Shown: positions 1 through 9,455 of the stretch, in pieces
Position numbering within the stretch: the first letter of the stretch is position 1
Layout of the letters: each line of letters starts with the position of its first letter
Source: a virus
Direction: 5' to 3' (one strand)
Length of the DNA stretch: 52,987 bases
IMG/VR virus record: IMGVR_UViG_3300018080_000028
Span: 1-52,987 of that record
The notes under the pieces: model-generated
What the model was told of the DNA's origin: nothing
Seen by the model: only the letters and a program-made list of their open reading frames with translations
The model's database searches: none
Program-made: the position numbers and the translations under genes

Positions 1-93
1 ATCGATGCTATTGACGAACAGTTTGACGAAGATGATGTGGAGGATTTGTCGGCTGTGCCCGATACCAATTTTCAACCTGAGTCAGTGGACTGA
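1..93 (+). CDS. 3' end of tail assembly chaperone gene (wraps from right end)
   Basis: This is the last 30 codons plus TGA stop of the gene that starts at 52268, repeated here by the terminal overlap. The encoded tail is very acidic. It is not a separate gene. The stretch contains the likely +1 frameshift site (CCC codon at 58-60) that joins it to the reading frame continuing to 445. Confidence 0.85.
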   Translation: MDAIDEQFDEDDVEDLSAVPDTNFQPESVD

Positions 94-123
94 TTATTGG
101 GTTTATCTGTTTGATGTCAGGGC
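1..123. repeat. terminal direct repeat, left copy (circular overlap)
   Basis: Bases 1-123 are identical to 52865-52987. The repeat cuts through the tail chaperone gene at an arbitrary point, which is what an assembly overlap of a circular or circularly permuted molecule looks like. Unique length is therefore about 52,864 bases. Confidence 0.93.
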
Positions 124-445
124 TGTATCCTGGGATAAACGTGGCAGAAAAATTTTTGAGCCTGTTGAACAGAAGTATCTCAGGATCATCAAATTGATGG
201 ATACGCACGCCGCGCACGATCCGCGCATGAAAAAGGTGCGCAAGGCTGTGATGGGCACGCAGGTTGTGCAACGCGCTGATTTTACCTACTGGCGCGAAAA
301 AGCGCGTGCTCAGGCTAAAATTTCTCCTGTAGACTGGGCGGAACTGTCGCTGAATGAACGAGGGAAGTTAACGGCATTTGTCCGTATTGAAAACATGGTC
401 GAAGGGTTGCGAAGGTATCACGATGAGTTAACCCGGAGGTCATAG
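62..445 (+). CDS. tail assembly chaperone, frameshift extension (GT-like)
   Basis: This reading frame is open from base 2 to the TAG at 443-445 but has no credible start: the ATGs at 5 and 32 have no Shine-Dalgarno site and give a basic, cysteine-rich, unconvincing N-terminus. It lies +1 relative to the upstream chaperone gene, which stops at 91-93. Slippage on CCC at 58-60 followed by G gives one smooth fusion. The C-terminal part, with its DWAELSLNERGKL and FVRIENMVEGL segments, resembles the second half of lambda-like G/GT chaperones that recruit tape measure and tail-tube subunits. Its place just before the tail genes fits. The frameshift is inferred, not measured; -2 shifting or independent initiation are alternatives. 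Confidence 0.7.
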   Translation: MPIFNLSQWTDYWVYLFDVRAVSWDKRGRKIFEPVEQKYLRIIKLMDTHAAHDPRMKKVRKAVMGTQVVQRADFTYWREKARAQAKISPVDWAELSLNERGKLTAFVRIENMVEGLRRYHDELTRRS

Positions 446-1047
446 TGCCTGTTATACGGTATTATGCCAGCAAACATAAACGAGAGTTCATAAAAGGGTA
501 TCTTGCCTTTTTGCAGGAATGGGGCGAGGATTTTGCGTTTCAACTGGAAAAAATAATTGAAGAGGTTATTGCTCAAACATTTCGTTTTGCAACCTCATTC
601 GGTTCTACAGGAGCCTCCAATCTCGCCAGTCCAGGTGGATTACAGGATGCGCGAGTTAAAACAAATAAAATTGTGACTACCAATCGACGAGGATTGTTGA
701 TTGAACTTCATGCTTTAGTAATTGATCCCAGTGGTTCCCCACATTTGATATGGCATGTGCTCAGTCAGGGGCGTAAACCATATATTTTTCCGCATGGCAA
801 AGTTTCGCCACCAATCCGTAAACGTAAGGGAAAACGCACTGCCCCAGGACAATTGAAGGTCAGCGCTTTTCCGGGATTTGTGGGTGATGAAACTTATGTA
901 ATTCATGGCGGCACACTGGTGGCAGGAATTCCTGCACGTAACTGGTATGCAGCGGCGGTTAAGGAATTTCGCGGCAGAGTTAAGGCTCTGCCAAATACAA
1001 GCCATATGGAAATCCGGCGCAGTGTGATTAAGGATGTGAGGGCTTAA
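445..1047 (+). CDS. putative minor tail / tail-completion protein
   Basis: 200 residues. The GTG start at 445 overlaps the preceding TAG by one base and has GGAGG at 435-439. It lies between the tail chaperone and the tape measure. The middle contains a basic patch (RKRKGKR) and the C-terminal third reads HLIWHVLSQGRKPYIFP then IPARNWYAAAVKEF, a layout loosely like HK97-gp10-type tail completion proteins, in which a histidine/aromatic strand precedes a P-x-R-x-(F/W) element. No catalytic motif is visible. The family call is weak; a virion role follows from context. Confidence 0.55.
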   Translation: MPVIRYYASKHKREFIKGYLAFLQEWGEDFAFQLEKIIEEVIAQTFRFATSFGSTGASNLASPGGLQDARVKTNKIVTTNRRGLLIELHALVIDPSGSPHLIWHVLSQGRKPYIFPHGKVSPPIRKRKGKRTAPGQLKVSAFPGFVGDETYVIHGGTLVAGIPARNWYAAAVKEFRGRVKALPNTSHMEIRRSVIKDVRA

Positions 1048-1049
1048 TC

Positions 1050-4000
1050 ATGCCAAGAACAGCCGGTTTAACTCTCCAACTAAACAATTATAAAGCCTTC
1101 GGCGGGCAGTTAAAAACTCTGGATCGTGCTCTGGGTGATATTGACAAAAGAGTAGATAAAGCCGGTGACGCTTTTGATAAATTAGAGCGTGATCTTGATG
1201 GTACCAACCGTAGCATGGTTCAGGTAGAACAACGCAGCAGCCGTCTCAAAGGTGCTCTGCGAGGTTTGTCCAGCGGCGCACTGGCGATGGGTGCTGCTAT
1301 TTCAGGACCGCTTGCTCTTCTACGAGGCGCGGCCTTATCCGCTGCTGTTGAATTTGAAGATGCTTTTGCTGGTGTGGTGAAAACGCTTGATACTACCGGA
1401 CTCACCGCCGTACAGACCAGCGAATTTCTGGCCGAGTTGTCACAGGATTTGCGCGATCTGGCAACATCAGCGGACAGTCCTGTTTCCAGCCTGGAGAATG
1501 CTCATATTGAATTATCCAGAATAGCGGAACTCGGCGGACAGCTTGGCATTGCCCGTGACGACTTGTTAGGATTCACTGAAACTATCGGTATGCTGACTAT
1601 GGCTACTGATCTTTCTGCTGATTCAGCAGCTATGATGACGGCACAATTTGCCAATATTTTACAAACAAGTGAATTTGGTAGAATTGGTGATGTGATCGTC
1701 GAACTCGGCAATAACATGGCGACCACTGAAAGCCAGATTTTGGAATTTGGGCAGAGGCTGGCAGGCGCTGGCGGAACTGCTGGCATGACCGAAGCACAGA
1801 TACTGGCGTTGGGCGCAGCTATGGCAAGTGTTGGTATCAATGCAGAAGCTGGCGGTAGCGCAATGACCAGGGTTATCAATGAGATGACTACGGCTGTCGC
1901 AACAGGCAATGACCATCTGGCCGTATTCGCTGAACTGGCCGGACAGACTACTGAAGAATTTGCCGAGACATTTCGTAATGAACCAATCGTGGCAATTCAG
2001 GAATTTATTGATGCGCTTGGGCAGTTGGGCAACGAAGAGCAAGTGTTGGCACTGGACAGCTTAAGTCTGGATGGACTTCGTGTGGCCGATACATTACGTC
2101 GTATGGCAGGTGCTGAAGGATTGTTGACTGACGCAGTAGATATGGCAAATCTGGCGTGGGAAGAACAAACTGCGCTGATGACAGAGGCTGAAAAACGCGC
2201 TGAAACTACTAAATCTCAAATGAATTTTCTGAAAAATAATTTGAATGATGTTGCCATCACTATCGGCAATGAATTGTTGCCGGGTTTGAATAATACAATC
2301 TCGCGGCTTGTGCCTTTTTTGCAAACTCTGGCTGACACCAATCCAGAACTCATTCGTATGGCTATTAAAATCGGCAGCGTGTTAACGGTATTGCCGCCAC
2401 TGGTTTTTGGATTATCTCAGGTTGGCTTAGCCCTGGGATCTATCGTAGCGATTGTCCCTTTACTTGGCGGAATTGGAGTAATATTCGCTGGACTTGCGCT
2501 GGTTGTTTCCCAGTTTGGAGATCAAATCGCCGATGCTTTCGCTGAGGTGCGCGGGTTTGTTGAATTTGCAGGAACTGCTATGGGGTTTCTGCCGTCGCAA
2601 ACAACTGTTGGTACTGCTGATCTGCAACGGCAAAATGAGTTGCTTGAGCGCCGGACCGGGATTATGAATCGCCTGTACCTGATGGAAATGGAACAGGCTG
2701 AAAACATGTTGCGCATCGATGAACATCGTATTGAAGCCGGTGATACTCTATGGGATTTGGCACAAGAATACAATACTACCGTTGAAGAACTGCGGCGGCT
2801 TAATCCTGATCTTGATCCAAATCTGCCAATTGGCACAATGTTGACCATCGATAGCCAGGTTGACATTGATACTGAAGCATCACAGCGACAGATTGATGAA
2901 TTAAATGCAGAACTGGAAGAACTGGATCAGACGCTTGAAGAAATGGGACCACCCCCGCATCTGGTAGATTTTGTGGATCGGTTTGCTGAAACCGGATTGT
3001 TTTCGGTTCTGTTTGGTGATGATGTCGGAGCGATTGATCGCGCCCGCGAAACATTTACTTTGATGAGTGATAAAGCAGCCGAATTCAGCGTCCATATCGA
3101 AGATATTCGTGTCGGGTTTTCCAACATTTTCGCTGATGATTTTGAGGCCAGCGGTGAATCGGTACAGCGAGGGCTTGATCTCATCAAAAATGGACTTGCA
3201 TCTTTTATTGAAGGTGATTACGCAAAATCTGTTAGCGAACTCGGCGGAGCAATTGACCAGTTTAAATTGGCCCTGACTCAATTGTTTTCGGAGGATGTTG
3301 AAGGCAGTCTGAACAGGATTCGTACTGGACTGGATGGACTTATTGAAACCGCCGCCGATTTAATGAACATCTGGGGCGGACGTAATATGGGTGATGTTTG
3401 GGCTATTGGTGATGATCTGACTACTGTTCCACAACGCGGTGCTGAACAATTGGGCGGCGGCGGGTTTGTTGATATGATTGGCAATCAGTTAAGGGCTGTG
3501 GCTGAGTTTGATTTTAGCGAACTGGAACAGGCTATTGCTGACAACCTTGCCAGTATAATCCGTGGTGCTGTTTCACTGGCAGGAATTGTGTTGGGTGGCC
3601 CAGTGGGAATGGGACTTGGTTTTGTTAACATTGTTTTGATGGCAATCGAAAATGATTTTCTTGGTATTGGAACTGCTCTTGAAAAAACAGGTATACTGCA
3701 AACAATACGGGATGCGGTCACTGTTGTTTCTGATGCTATCGAAGGGATTTTCATGACAGAAACCGGCGAGTTTGATTCTGAGGCCGGTCAACAATGGGTT
3801 GATTTACTTGATAATATCAGAATAGTTTTTTCATCGATTGGTAGTGCATTAGCCAGTCTGTTTGGGCCAGCAGTGTCCTCAATATTGGAGGGCATTGTCA
3901 CCGATATTATCCCAGGCATTCTTGATATAGCTAACGGCATTTCGGAATTTTTTGCGATTCTGGCTGGTAAGGAAGGTGAAGGAACAGCTCAGGACGCAGA

Positions 4001-5630
4001 AGATGCGGAAAGTGCAATTGCAACTTTAGGTCGTGTTCTTGGTGTAATTGCGGACCTTGGTGTAAGCATTGTTGGCGGAGCATTAAGTGGGATTGGTGAT
4101 GCCCTGCCAATCATAGCAGATTCCATTGTTATGTTCATTCAGGCTATTGGTGAACTTGGCGAAGGAGACGTTGATTCTTTTATAAGGCTTGTACATGAGG
4201 GATTTGGCAATCTGGCCGGAGCATTGCTTGCTATTCCTGCTGGTATAGCAGATTCACTAATTGAAATGCTCGAAGGGCTTTTTGGTATTGAAATGTTAGA
4301 TGTATCTCAGGTGGTTGACCTGATTGAAACTGGGTGGAATATTATTTCGATTGTGATTGATCGTATCGTCAGAGAATTGAGCAGCAAAATCGTAGATTTC
4401 CAGGTCATGATTGTCACACAGATCGCAGAACTTGAAGAGCTTCTTGGCGGAGTGTCTGATCCAACCAGAGGGCAATTGGAAACTCTTATTACTCAACAAC
4501 AGGCCACGGCTCAGGCCGATGCTTTTACAGATGCGTTACAACAACAAATTAATGCCAATATGCTTGATTTTGATATGCACATACCAGTGGAAAGTTTTAC
4601 TCCTGGCATGGAAGGGGTTGATGCTGGCGGCGCAATGATGCAATTTTTGCGTACACCTCATGTAATCGATGCAATGGGGACTGAGGCTCGACTGGCAATT
4701 GAGGATGCACTGGCGTTGATGGCTTCGGAAGGGATAACTCCGCCAGAAGAGTTGCTTGCAGCGGCCAGCGAAATTGGAGCAATGATACCGGACAGTATAG
4801 TGAGTAGTATGGCTGAAAGACAGGAAGAGCTTAATGCCGCCGCTGAAGCATCGATAGCTGAAGTAACTGAAACTATTTCTAGTTTTCTCGACACAATAAG
4901 TGAAGGAGAAGAAACAACTTTTGGTTCCAAAATTCCCGATGGTCTTATTCTGGGAATTGAAGAAGGCCAAGAGGATTTGAACCAGGCTTTTATTGACGCT
5001 GCCAATGAAGGACTTAATTCAATGCGAGATGCTTTTGCAACACATAGTCCTTCTCAGGTTACAGCCTCAATAGGTATTGATGTGCTGGCCGGACTTGGAG
5101 CTGGAATGATGCAGGGCATCCATTATCTGGATAGTCCTCTGGCTGCTGCTGTCTCCCGATTTGTGCTGATTACCAATGCCGGGAAACGGATGGAAAATCA
5201 GCTTACTCAATCGTGGGCGCATATCACTGCCGCAATTGTTCGCGCTACCGATGCGATGCGTGAATTCCTGTCATTATCCGGCGGCGGTGCCAATGTCCCA
5301 GGCGGTGGTCGGCAGTTTGGCGGATCAGTGGAGGGACGGCAGCATGGCGGCGGTGTATATCGTTTTGGTGAAGGCGGCAACCATGAGATTTTTAGCACCA
5401 GGAGTGGACGCAATTACCTTCTTCCGGGAGAGGGAGGCCATGTATATCCAGGCCGGGTTTCCGAGGTCCAGGCTGTAGGCGGCGGCGCTCCCATGATTTC
5501 ATACAATGTTGATTCGATCAGCATTCACCCTAACGCCGGTGATACCGTAACTCCTGAATTGATTGCTGAGGGATTACAATTGCACGCTGAAATGTATCCG
5601 CCGCAACGCAGAATGAGGAGCAGACTCTGA
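1050..5630 (+). CDS. tail tape measure protein with embedded LysM domain
   Basis: 1526 residues, the longest gene in the genome. ATG 1050 has GAGGG at 1038-1042. The N-terminus is coiled-coil-like; residues about 95-270 match the phage tail tape measure family (FEDAFAGVVKTLD, then alternating helices rich in Ala/Thr/Met). Long hydrophobic Gly/Ala/Ile stretches in the middle are typical of the part that threads the tail tube. Residues about 561-600 (nt 2730-2850) read as a LysM peptidoglycan-binding domain: GDTLWDLAQEYNTTVEELRR, then an LNPDLDPNLP-type end. The C-terminus is Gly-rich with a GEGGNHEIFSTRSGRNYLLP element. It sets tail length and is delivered during DNA ejection; the LysM part may contact peptidoglycan. 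It overlaps the next gene by one base (TGATG). Confidence 0.95.
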   Translation: MPRTAGLTLQLNNYKAFGGQLKTLDRALGDIDKRVDKAGDAFDKLERDLDGTNRSMVQVEQRSSRLKGALRGLSSGALAMGAAISGPLALLRGAALSAAVEFEDAFAGVVKTLDTTGLTAVQTSEFLAELSQDLRDLATSADSPVSSLENAHIELSRIAELGGQLGIARDDLLGFTETIGMLTMATDLSADSAAMMTAQFANILQTSEFGRIGDVIVELGNNMATTESQILEFGQRLAGAGGTAGMTEAQILALGAAMASVGINAEAGGSAMTRVINEMTTAVATGNDHLAVFAELAGQTTEEFAETFRNEPIVAIQEFIDALGQLGNEEQVLALDSLSLDGLRVADTLRRMAGAEGLLTDAVDMANLAWEEQTALMTEAEKRAETTKSQMNFLKNNLNDVAITIGNELLPGLNNTISRLVPFLQTLADTNPELIRMAIKIGSVLTVLPPLVFGLSQVGLALGSIVAIVPLLGGIGVIFAGLALVVSQFGDQIADAFAEVRGFVEFAGTAMGFLPSQTTVGTADLQRQNELLERRTGIMNRLYLMEMEQAENMLRIDEHRIEAGDTLWDLAQEYNTTVEELRRLNPDLDPNLPIGTMLTIDSQVDIDTEASQRQIDELNAELEELDQTLEEMGPPPHLVDFVDRFAETGLFSVLFGDDVGAIDRARETFTLMSDKAAEFSVHIEDIRVGFSNIFADDFEASGESVQRGLDLIKNGLASFIEGDYAKSVSELGGAIDQFKLALTQLFSEDVEGSLNRIRTGLDGLIETAADLMNIWGGRNMGDVWAIGDDLTTVPQRGAEQLGGGGFVDMIGNQLRAVAEFDFSELEQAIADNLASIIRGAVSLAGIVLGGPVGMGLGFVNIVLMAIENDFLGIGTALEKTGILQTIRDAVTVVSDAIEGIFMTETGEFDSEAGQQWVDLLDNIRIVFSSIGSALASLFGPAVSSILEGIVTDIIPGILDIANGISEFFAILAGKEGEGTAQDAEDAESAIATLGRVLGVIADLGVSIVGGALSGIGDALPIIADSIVMFIQAIGELGEGDVDSFIRLVHEGFGNLAGALLAIPAGIADSLIEMLEGLFGIEMLDVSQVVDLIETGWNIISIVIDRIVRELSSKIVDFQVMIVTQIAELEELLGGVSDPTRGQLETLITQQQATAQADAFTDALQQQINANMLDFDMHIPVESFTPGMEGVDAGGAMMQFLRTPHVIDAMGTEARLAIEDALALMASEGITPPEELLAAASEIGAMIPDSIVSSMAERQEELNAAAEASIAEVTETISSFLDTISEGEETTFGSKIPDGLILGIEEGQEDLNQAFIDAANEGLNSMRDAFATHSPSQVTASIGIDVLAGLGAGMMQGIHYLDSPLAAAVSRFVLITNAGKRMENQLTQSWAHITAAIVRATDAMREFLSLSGGGANVPGGGRQFGGSVEGRQHGGGVYRFGEGGNHEIFSTRSGRNYLLPGEGGHVYPGRVSEVQAVGGGAPMISYNVDSISIHPNAGDTVTPELIAEGLQLHAEMYPPQRRMRSRL

Positions 5631-6781
5631 TGCCAAGAACTATTATGCAGATGCCAACCATTGCTCAGATTGGGGATTTGCCGTTACATATGCACCTATC
5701 TGAATGGCATGGACGCGAACTGTCGGCGCAGGGTAAATCATATGAATTGACCACTTCTTATCGCGCTGCCATAGCGCATAATCCTTATATCCCGGAAATG
5801 CAGGATGTGTCGTTGAAGGTCGTTATTTATGCTGTGCATGGATTGAGCGTATCACATTTGCGCAATCTGCTCGAACGTTTGCTTGGCAGGCATCTTGATA
5901 TTTTTGCTTACGAGATGATTGGATGCCAGGACGATTTTGGATATTGTTGTTGCCAGTACGGATACGCTGACCTGCTCTGGTTAAAAACGGTTGGCCGGTT
6001 GACTGATGTCAGATTAAATTCATCTGATTTCAGATTTTTAACCGGAAGAATCGATCTCGAATTACACAGCTACTGGACACCGGTTTCAACTGCCATCTGG
6101 AAGATCGGCAGCAAAGACTATGCCACACCAGCGTTTACTGATGATGAAACTATAGCCGCACCTTATGAGGATCACATTACCCCCTACCCCGGACCTGAAA
6201 AATGGTTGCGGACCAAAACTTTACAATCGTGGTATTCGCTCAGACCGGTCGATAGATCGTTTGTTTATGACCCTGACTACGGAGTGGCGCTATGCAACAA
6301 ACATGATCCAAATCTACCGCGCTGTCGTTATGCCAGCACATGGGCAGTTTGTCCAGGTGGGAATCCGCCGTCTTACGCGGTTTTTGCTACTCAACCGCGC
6401 TGGTCTGCGCCGCCGTCGTCACTTTATATGTTTAAGGGATTTGAGAATGGAGATACCGATCTTCTGACGATCGAGGTCCGCCGTGAAGATGAAATCTGGG
6501 ATATTGCTCAAACTACCACAACCATCGATGTCGGGGAAATAGATGATTTGATGACGACTGCCGGTTACACGCTCGCTACCACTGATGTGATTGTGGTTGG
6601 AGATGTATTGCAACAACCGGGTTTTGTATTACGCGCCGGAGAGAAACTGGTGTTTATCGGATCAGCCGTAACACGAGATGGTGGAATGTGGCCGGGCCAA
6701 TTGGCACCGGGTTACAACCGGATTGTGATTGATTCGAGCGACGGTTATCACGCACAGCATCATGTGTTCAGGAGTCTGTAA
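5630..6781 (+). CDS. distal tail protein (Dit-like)
   Basis: 383 residues. ATG at 5630 overlaps the tape measure stop. Position directly after the tape measure is that of the distal tail protein joining tube and tail tip in siphoviruses. The N-terminal 170 residues alternate beta-strand-like segments (SLKVVIYAVHGLS, FRFLTGRIDLELHSYW), compatible with a Dit/tail-tube-like fold; the C-terminal half looks like an added domain. The call rests on gene order and on the Tal-like gene that follows with another one-base overlap (TAATG). Confidence 0.65.
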   Translation: MPRTIMQMPTIAQIGDLPLHMHLSEWHGRELSAQGKSYELTTSYRAAIAHNPYIPEMQDVSLKVVIYAVHGLSVSHLRNLLERLLGRHLDIFAYEMIGCQDDFGYCCCQYGYADLLWLKTVGRLTDVRLNSSDFRFLTGRIDLELHSYWTPVSTAIWKIGSKDYATPAFTDDETIAAPYEDHITPYPGPEKWLRTKTLQSWYSLRPVDRSFVYDPDYGVALCNKHDPNLPRCRYASTWAVCPGGNPPSYAVFATQPRWSAPPSSLYMFKGFENGDTDLLTIEVRREDEIWDIAQTTTTIDVGEIDDLMTTAGYTLATTDVIVVGDVLQQPGFVLRAGEKLVFIGSAVTRDGGMWPGQLAPGYNRIVIDSSDGYHAQHHVFRSL

Positions 6782-8331
6782 TGTATCTAATGCGTTTGAA
6801 TGGCCGGGATTTGCCCGTTTCAAAACTGTCGTTAAAGATTCAGCAGTCTAAAATACCGACCTTTGAAGCGATTGTCCCTCTTAAACTGGTTGGAGCAACA
6901 CCTGAAGAACTGTTGTTTGCCGACACTGCGATATATGAAGATGGGCAACTTGTGATTGCCGGAATAGTGTCTGGCATTCCGATACCGGTTCTTTATGATG
7001 GCAATGTCGGATTTTTGCGTATTATGGCCGACGATAGCCTGGGATTGCTTTATCTCGAAGAAGCTGTAGACCTCCATTTCCAGAATACCAATATCAGCGC
7101 TGCTCTAACGCTGTTGCTCGCCACCACAACTTTATCGACGTGGGCTGTTGGAGATACGAGCACTCTGGTCAATGATCCTATTACAGTTGACGTTCGTAAT
7201 AAAGAAACATTGTGGGCGCAAATTCAGGGATGTGTTGCAGCGCTTGAGAACCCGACATACGTTCGGTATGGTGGGATCGTTGCCGGAATTCACCAGCTTG
7301 ATCTCGGCAGTTTTGGCGAAAACAACCCGGATTTAAGGGCAGTTCAGGGTGATAACTTGATTGATATGCCAAAATTTAAACGCGCAAATACAGACCCGAT
7401 AAAAACCATGCGCCCGATTTCAGGCAAGGTTGGTGGAGCAGTAGTTGATTTGTCGCGGGCTTTAAACATTCAGCCTGGTCTGGCGGCTGATCCAGATTAT
7501 CCGCTTAATGCAGGTTCGCAAACTATTACAAACAATACCATCACAGTTGGTGTGCGAGTGCGAAAAACATTTACTACTGTGAAAACCAGCAATGCCAGCG
7601 CCCCGACTGATGCGGAACGCGACGAGGCTGCGCTCTGTCTGTACTATACGGCAGTGCGCGAGATCAAAAGACGCAATCCCAAAACACAGTGTTCTTTTGA
7701 TGTTTTTTTGCCGCAACTGCCGCCCGTAAATGATAAAATCTGGGTCGATTTTACGGTGTATGAACGTATGTACGACGAGTATCAGGAAATATGGGAATAC
7801 ATACAAACATCTGAATTGCGTGGATGGTTTCGGATAACGTCTGTTTCTGCTAAAATTACAAGTAATGTCTCATCGTCGGATATGATCGAAGAACAAAAAA
7901 CGGATGGACAGATATACGCAATAACCGTCACAGATGGTGACGATGCTGACATTTATGATGCCAATGATGTGTTGTTTTCTAAGCTAGATGAAAACGAACT
8001 TGAAGATGCTGCGGACGGGATCACCGGCGTAATCTGGGCCACATCGGTTGATGTTACATGGTTTGGTGTTGGCGGGAACTGTGATCGTGGTGGTGGTGCC
8101 GGGCCAAACAGCGGCAGGATATTCAGTTTTCCAATGCCAACCATTCCGGCTGGCGCAACGATTGTAGATGCGATGATCACTAACAGGTCTGACTCAACGA
8201 CACAATGGATTGTATTAACCAATGCAGCATTACCGGCCACCAATTATAGCATCTGCTCAAGCGGTTCAGGACCTGCGAATTGGGGAGTTGGTGACAACAT
8301 TACTTATCGAGCAACTTATGTGTTTAGGTAG
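6781..8331 (+). CDS. tail-tip hub protein (Tal / gp27-like)
   Basis: 516 residues. The first 380 residues have the look of the baseplate-hub fold of Tal/gp27-like proteins: a short N-terminal beta unit (MYLMRLNGRDLP), IAGIVSGI, then a DNLIDMPKFKRANTDPIKTM segment typical of the third hub domain. The last 120 residues form a separate Gly/Thr/Ser-rich beta domain that may reach the receptor-binding proteins. No peptidase motif stands out. Its place between the Dit-like gene and the paired tail-tip genes supports the role. Confidence 0.65.
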   Translation: MYLMRLNGRDLPVSKLSLKIQQSKIPTFEAIVPLKLVGATPEELLFADTAIYEDGQLVIAGIVSGIPIPVLYDGNVGFLRIMADDSLGLLYLEEAVDLHFQNTNISAALTLLLATTTLSTWAVGDTSTLVNDPITVDVRNKETLWAQIQGCVAALENPTYVRYGGIVAGIHQLDLGSFGENNPDLRAVQGDNLIDMPKFKRANTDPIKTMRPISGKVGGAVVDLSRALNIQPGLAADPDYPLNAGSQTITNNTITVGVRVRKTFTTVKTSNASAPTDAERDEAALCLYYTAVREIKRRNPKTQCSFDVFLPQLPPVNDKIWVDFTVYERMYDEYQEIWEYIQTSELRGWFRITSVSAKITSNVSSSDMIEEQKTDGQIYAITVTDGDDADIYDANDVLFSKLDENELEDAADGITGVIWATSVDVTWFGVGGNCDRGGGAGPNSGRIFSFPMPTIPAGATIVDAMITNRSDSTTQWIVLTNAALPATNYSICSSGSGPANWGVGDNITYRATYVFR

Positions 8332-8340
8332 GAGTTAATC

Positions 8341-9453
8341 ATGGTGCTTGGCGATTGTGTGGCATGGAACAGTCTTTTTCCTCTGGGAGATGGTTGTGAT
8401 GTACTTGATAAAATAAAACGGGCAATGTTGTTGCTTGATACATCTATCTGTGGCGGCTGCGTTGCAGAACTGGATGCCGCTGTTCTTCCGGCTGCGTTTT
8501 TGGCGACCGGTTGGGGTGGTGATGCCCCGGAGCTGTGCAACGTCTTGTGGGTGTTTCGTAGCGACGGCAATATTTATATCAGTTGGGATTACGGAATAAC
8601 ATGGCAACTGATTTTTGGCGGCACAGGTGCGTCGGTGAGCAGTGTTATTTTGACTGACATAACCAACAATTCCGGTGCCAATTTGATACAGGGTGATGTT
8701 GTTGTCTGGGATTACACTCTGGATAAGGCTGTGAAAACTACGACGCAACTGGACCATCCCGATATTGCAGGTGTGTGGCAAAGCGCTAACACATTACACG
8801 GCAATACAGGCCAGATGATGGTGCTCGGTATCATGGATGTAGACTGTGATATGGCAATGAGTCGCGGTGATAAAGTAATCACATCTACGACTGCTGGAGA
8901 AGGAACTGCTGCTTATAGCGGTCATGTAATCGCTATTGCTCTGGAAAATACAGGCGCTGCCGGATTTTGTGAATGTTTTGTGGCACCACAATTTATGCAG
9001 ACCGGCGCATTGTACACCCACGAGTTGGCTGCAGGCGTTGGTGCACCGGCAATTGTCGCCGGGGTATGGACTACGATTCTTTACAATACCCTTAAATACG
9101 ATCCTCACAGTCTGGCTGTACTGGCCGCAGGACAGTTTACACTCGATGCCGGGGTCTATGATATTGTTGCGGGGCACGATTCCTATCGCTGTGGCAATAC
9201 AGCTTTGCGGTTGCAGAACGTGACGACCGCTGCAACACTGGTTGATGTTTGCCACTGGATACAACACCAAACGACTAATGTCTGGTCTGAACATGTTCAT
9301 TTAGCAGGGACTTTTGTGTCTAATGGAACTGATTTATTAGAAATCCAGATCATGGCATCAATATTTGGTGGAGTTGGATCACAGGGGAATGCCTGTACGC
9401 CTCCAAATGGTGGAAATGAAGTGTATGGTTACGTTCATTTCGTCAGGAGATAA
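8341..9453 (+). CDS. tail-tip / receptor-binding protein, paralog 1
   Basis: 370 residues, ATG with GGAG six bases upstream. It is clearly paralogous to the next gene of exactly the same length; the proteins align end to end without obvious gaps, sharing elements such as CNVLWVFRSDGNIY, DIAGVW, QTGALYTHE, AGQFTLDAGVYD, HDSYRCG, TALRLQNVTT and ACTPPNGGNEVYGY. The final third has the pattern of a phage tail-fibre beta-sandwich (fine-grained Gly/Asp/Thr strands), so cell-surface recognition is likely. Several conserved cysteines could bond. Which receptor is unknown. Confidence 0.7.
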   Translation: MVLGDCVAWNSLFPLGDGCDVLDKIKRAMLLLDTSICGGCVAELDAAVLPAAFLATGWGGDAPELCNVLWVFRSDGNIYISWDYGITWQLIFGGTGASVSSVILTDITNNSGANLIQGDVVVWDYTLDKAVKTTTQLDHPDIAGVWQSANTLHGNTGQMMVLGIMDVDCDMAMSRGDKVITSTTAGEGTAAYSGHVIAIALENTGAAGFCECFVAPQFMQTGALYTHELAAGVGAPAIVAGVWTTILYNTLKYDPHSLAVLAAGQFTLDAGVYDIVAGHDSYRCGNTALRLQNVTTAATLVDVCHWIQHQTTNVWSEHVHLAGTFVSNGTDLLEIQIMASIFGGVGSQGNACTPPNGGNEVYGYVHFVRR

Positions 9454-9455
9454 AT

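Noticed and set aside
2824-2837. Third copy of the 14-bp palindrome in the tape measure gene
   Set aside because: 13/14 match but inside the LysM coding region with no promoter nearby; treated as coincidence.
6695-6708. Further GGCCAATTGGCAC match
   Set aside because: Coding sequence in the Dit-like gene, no adjacent promoter.
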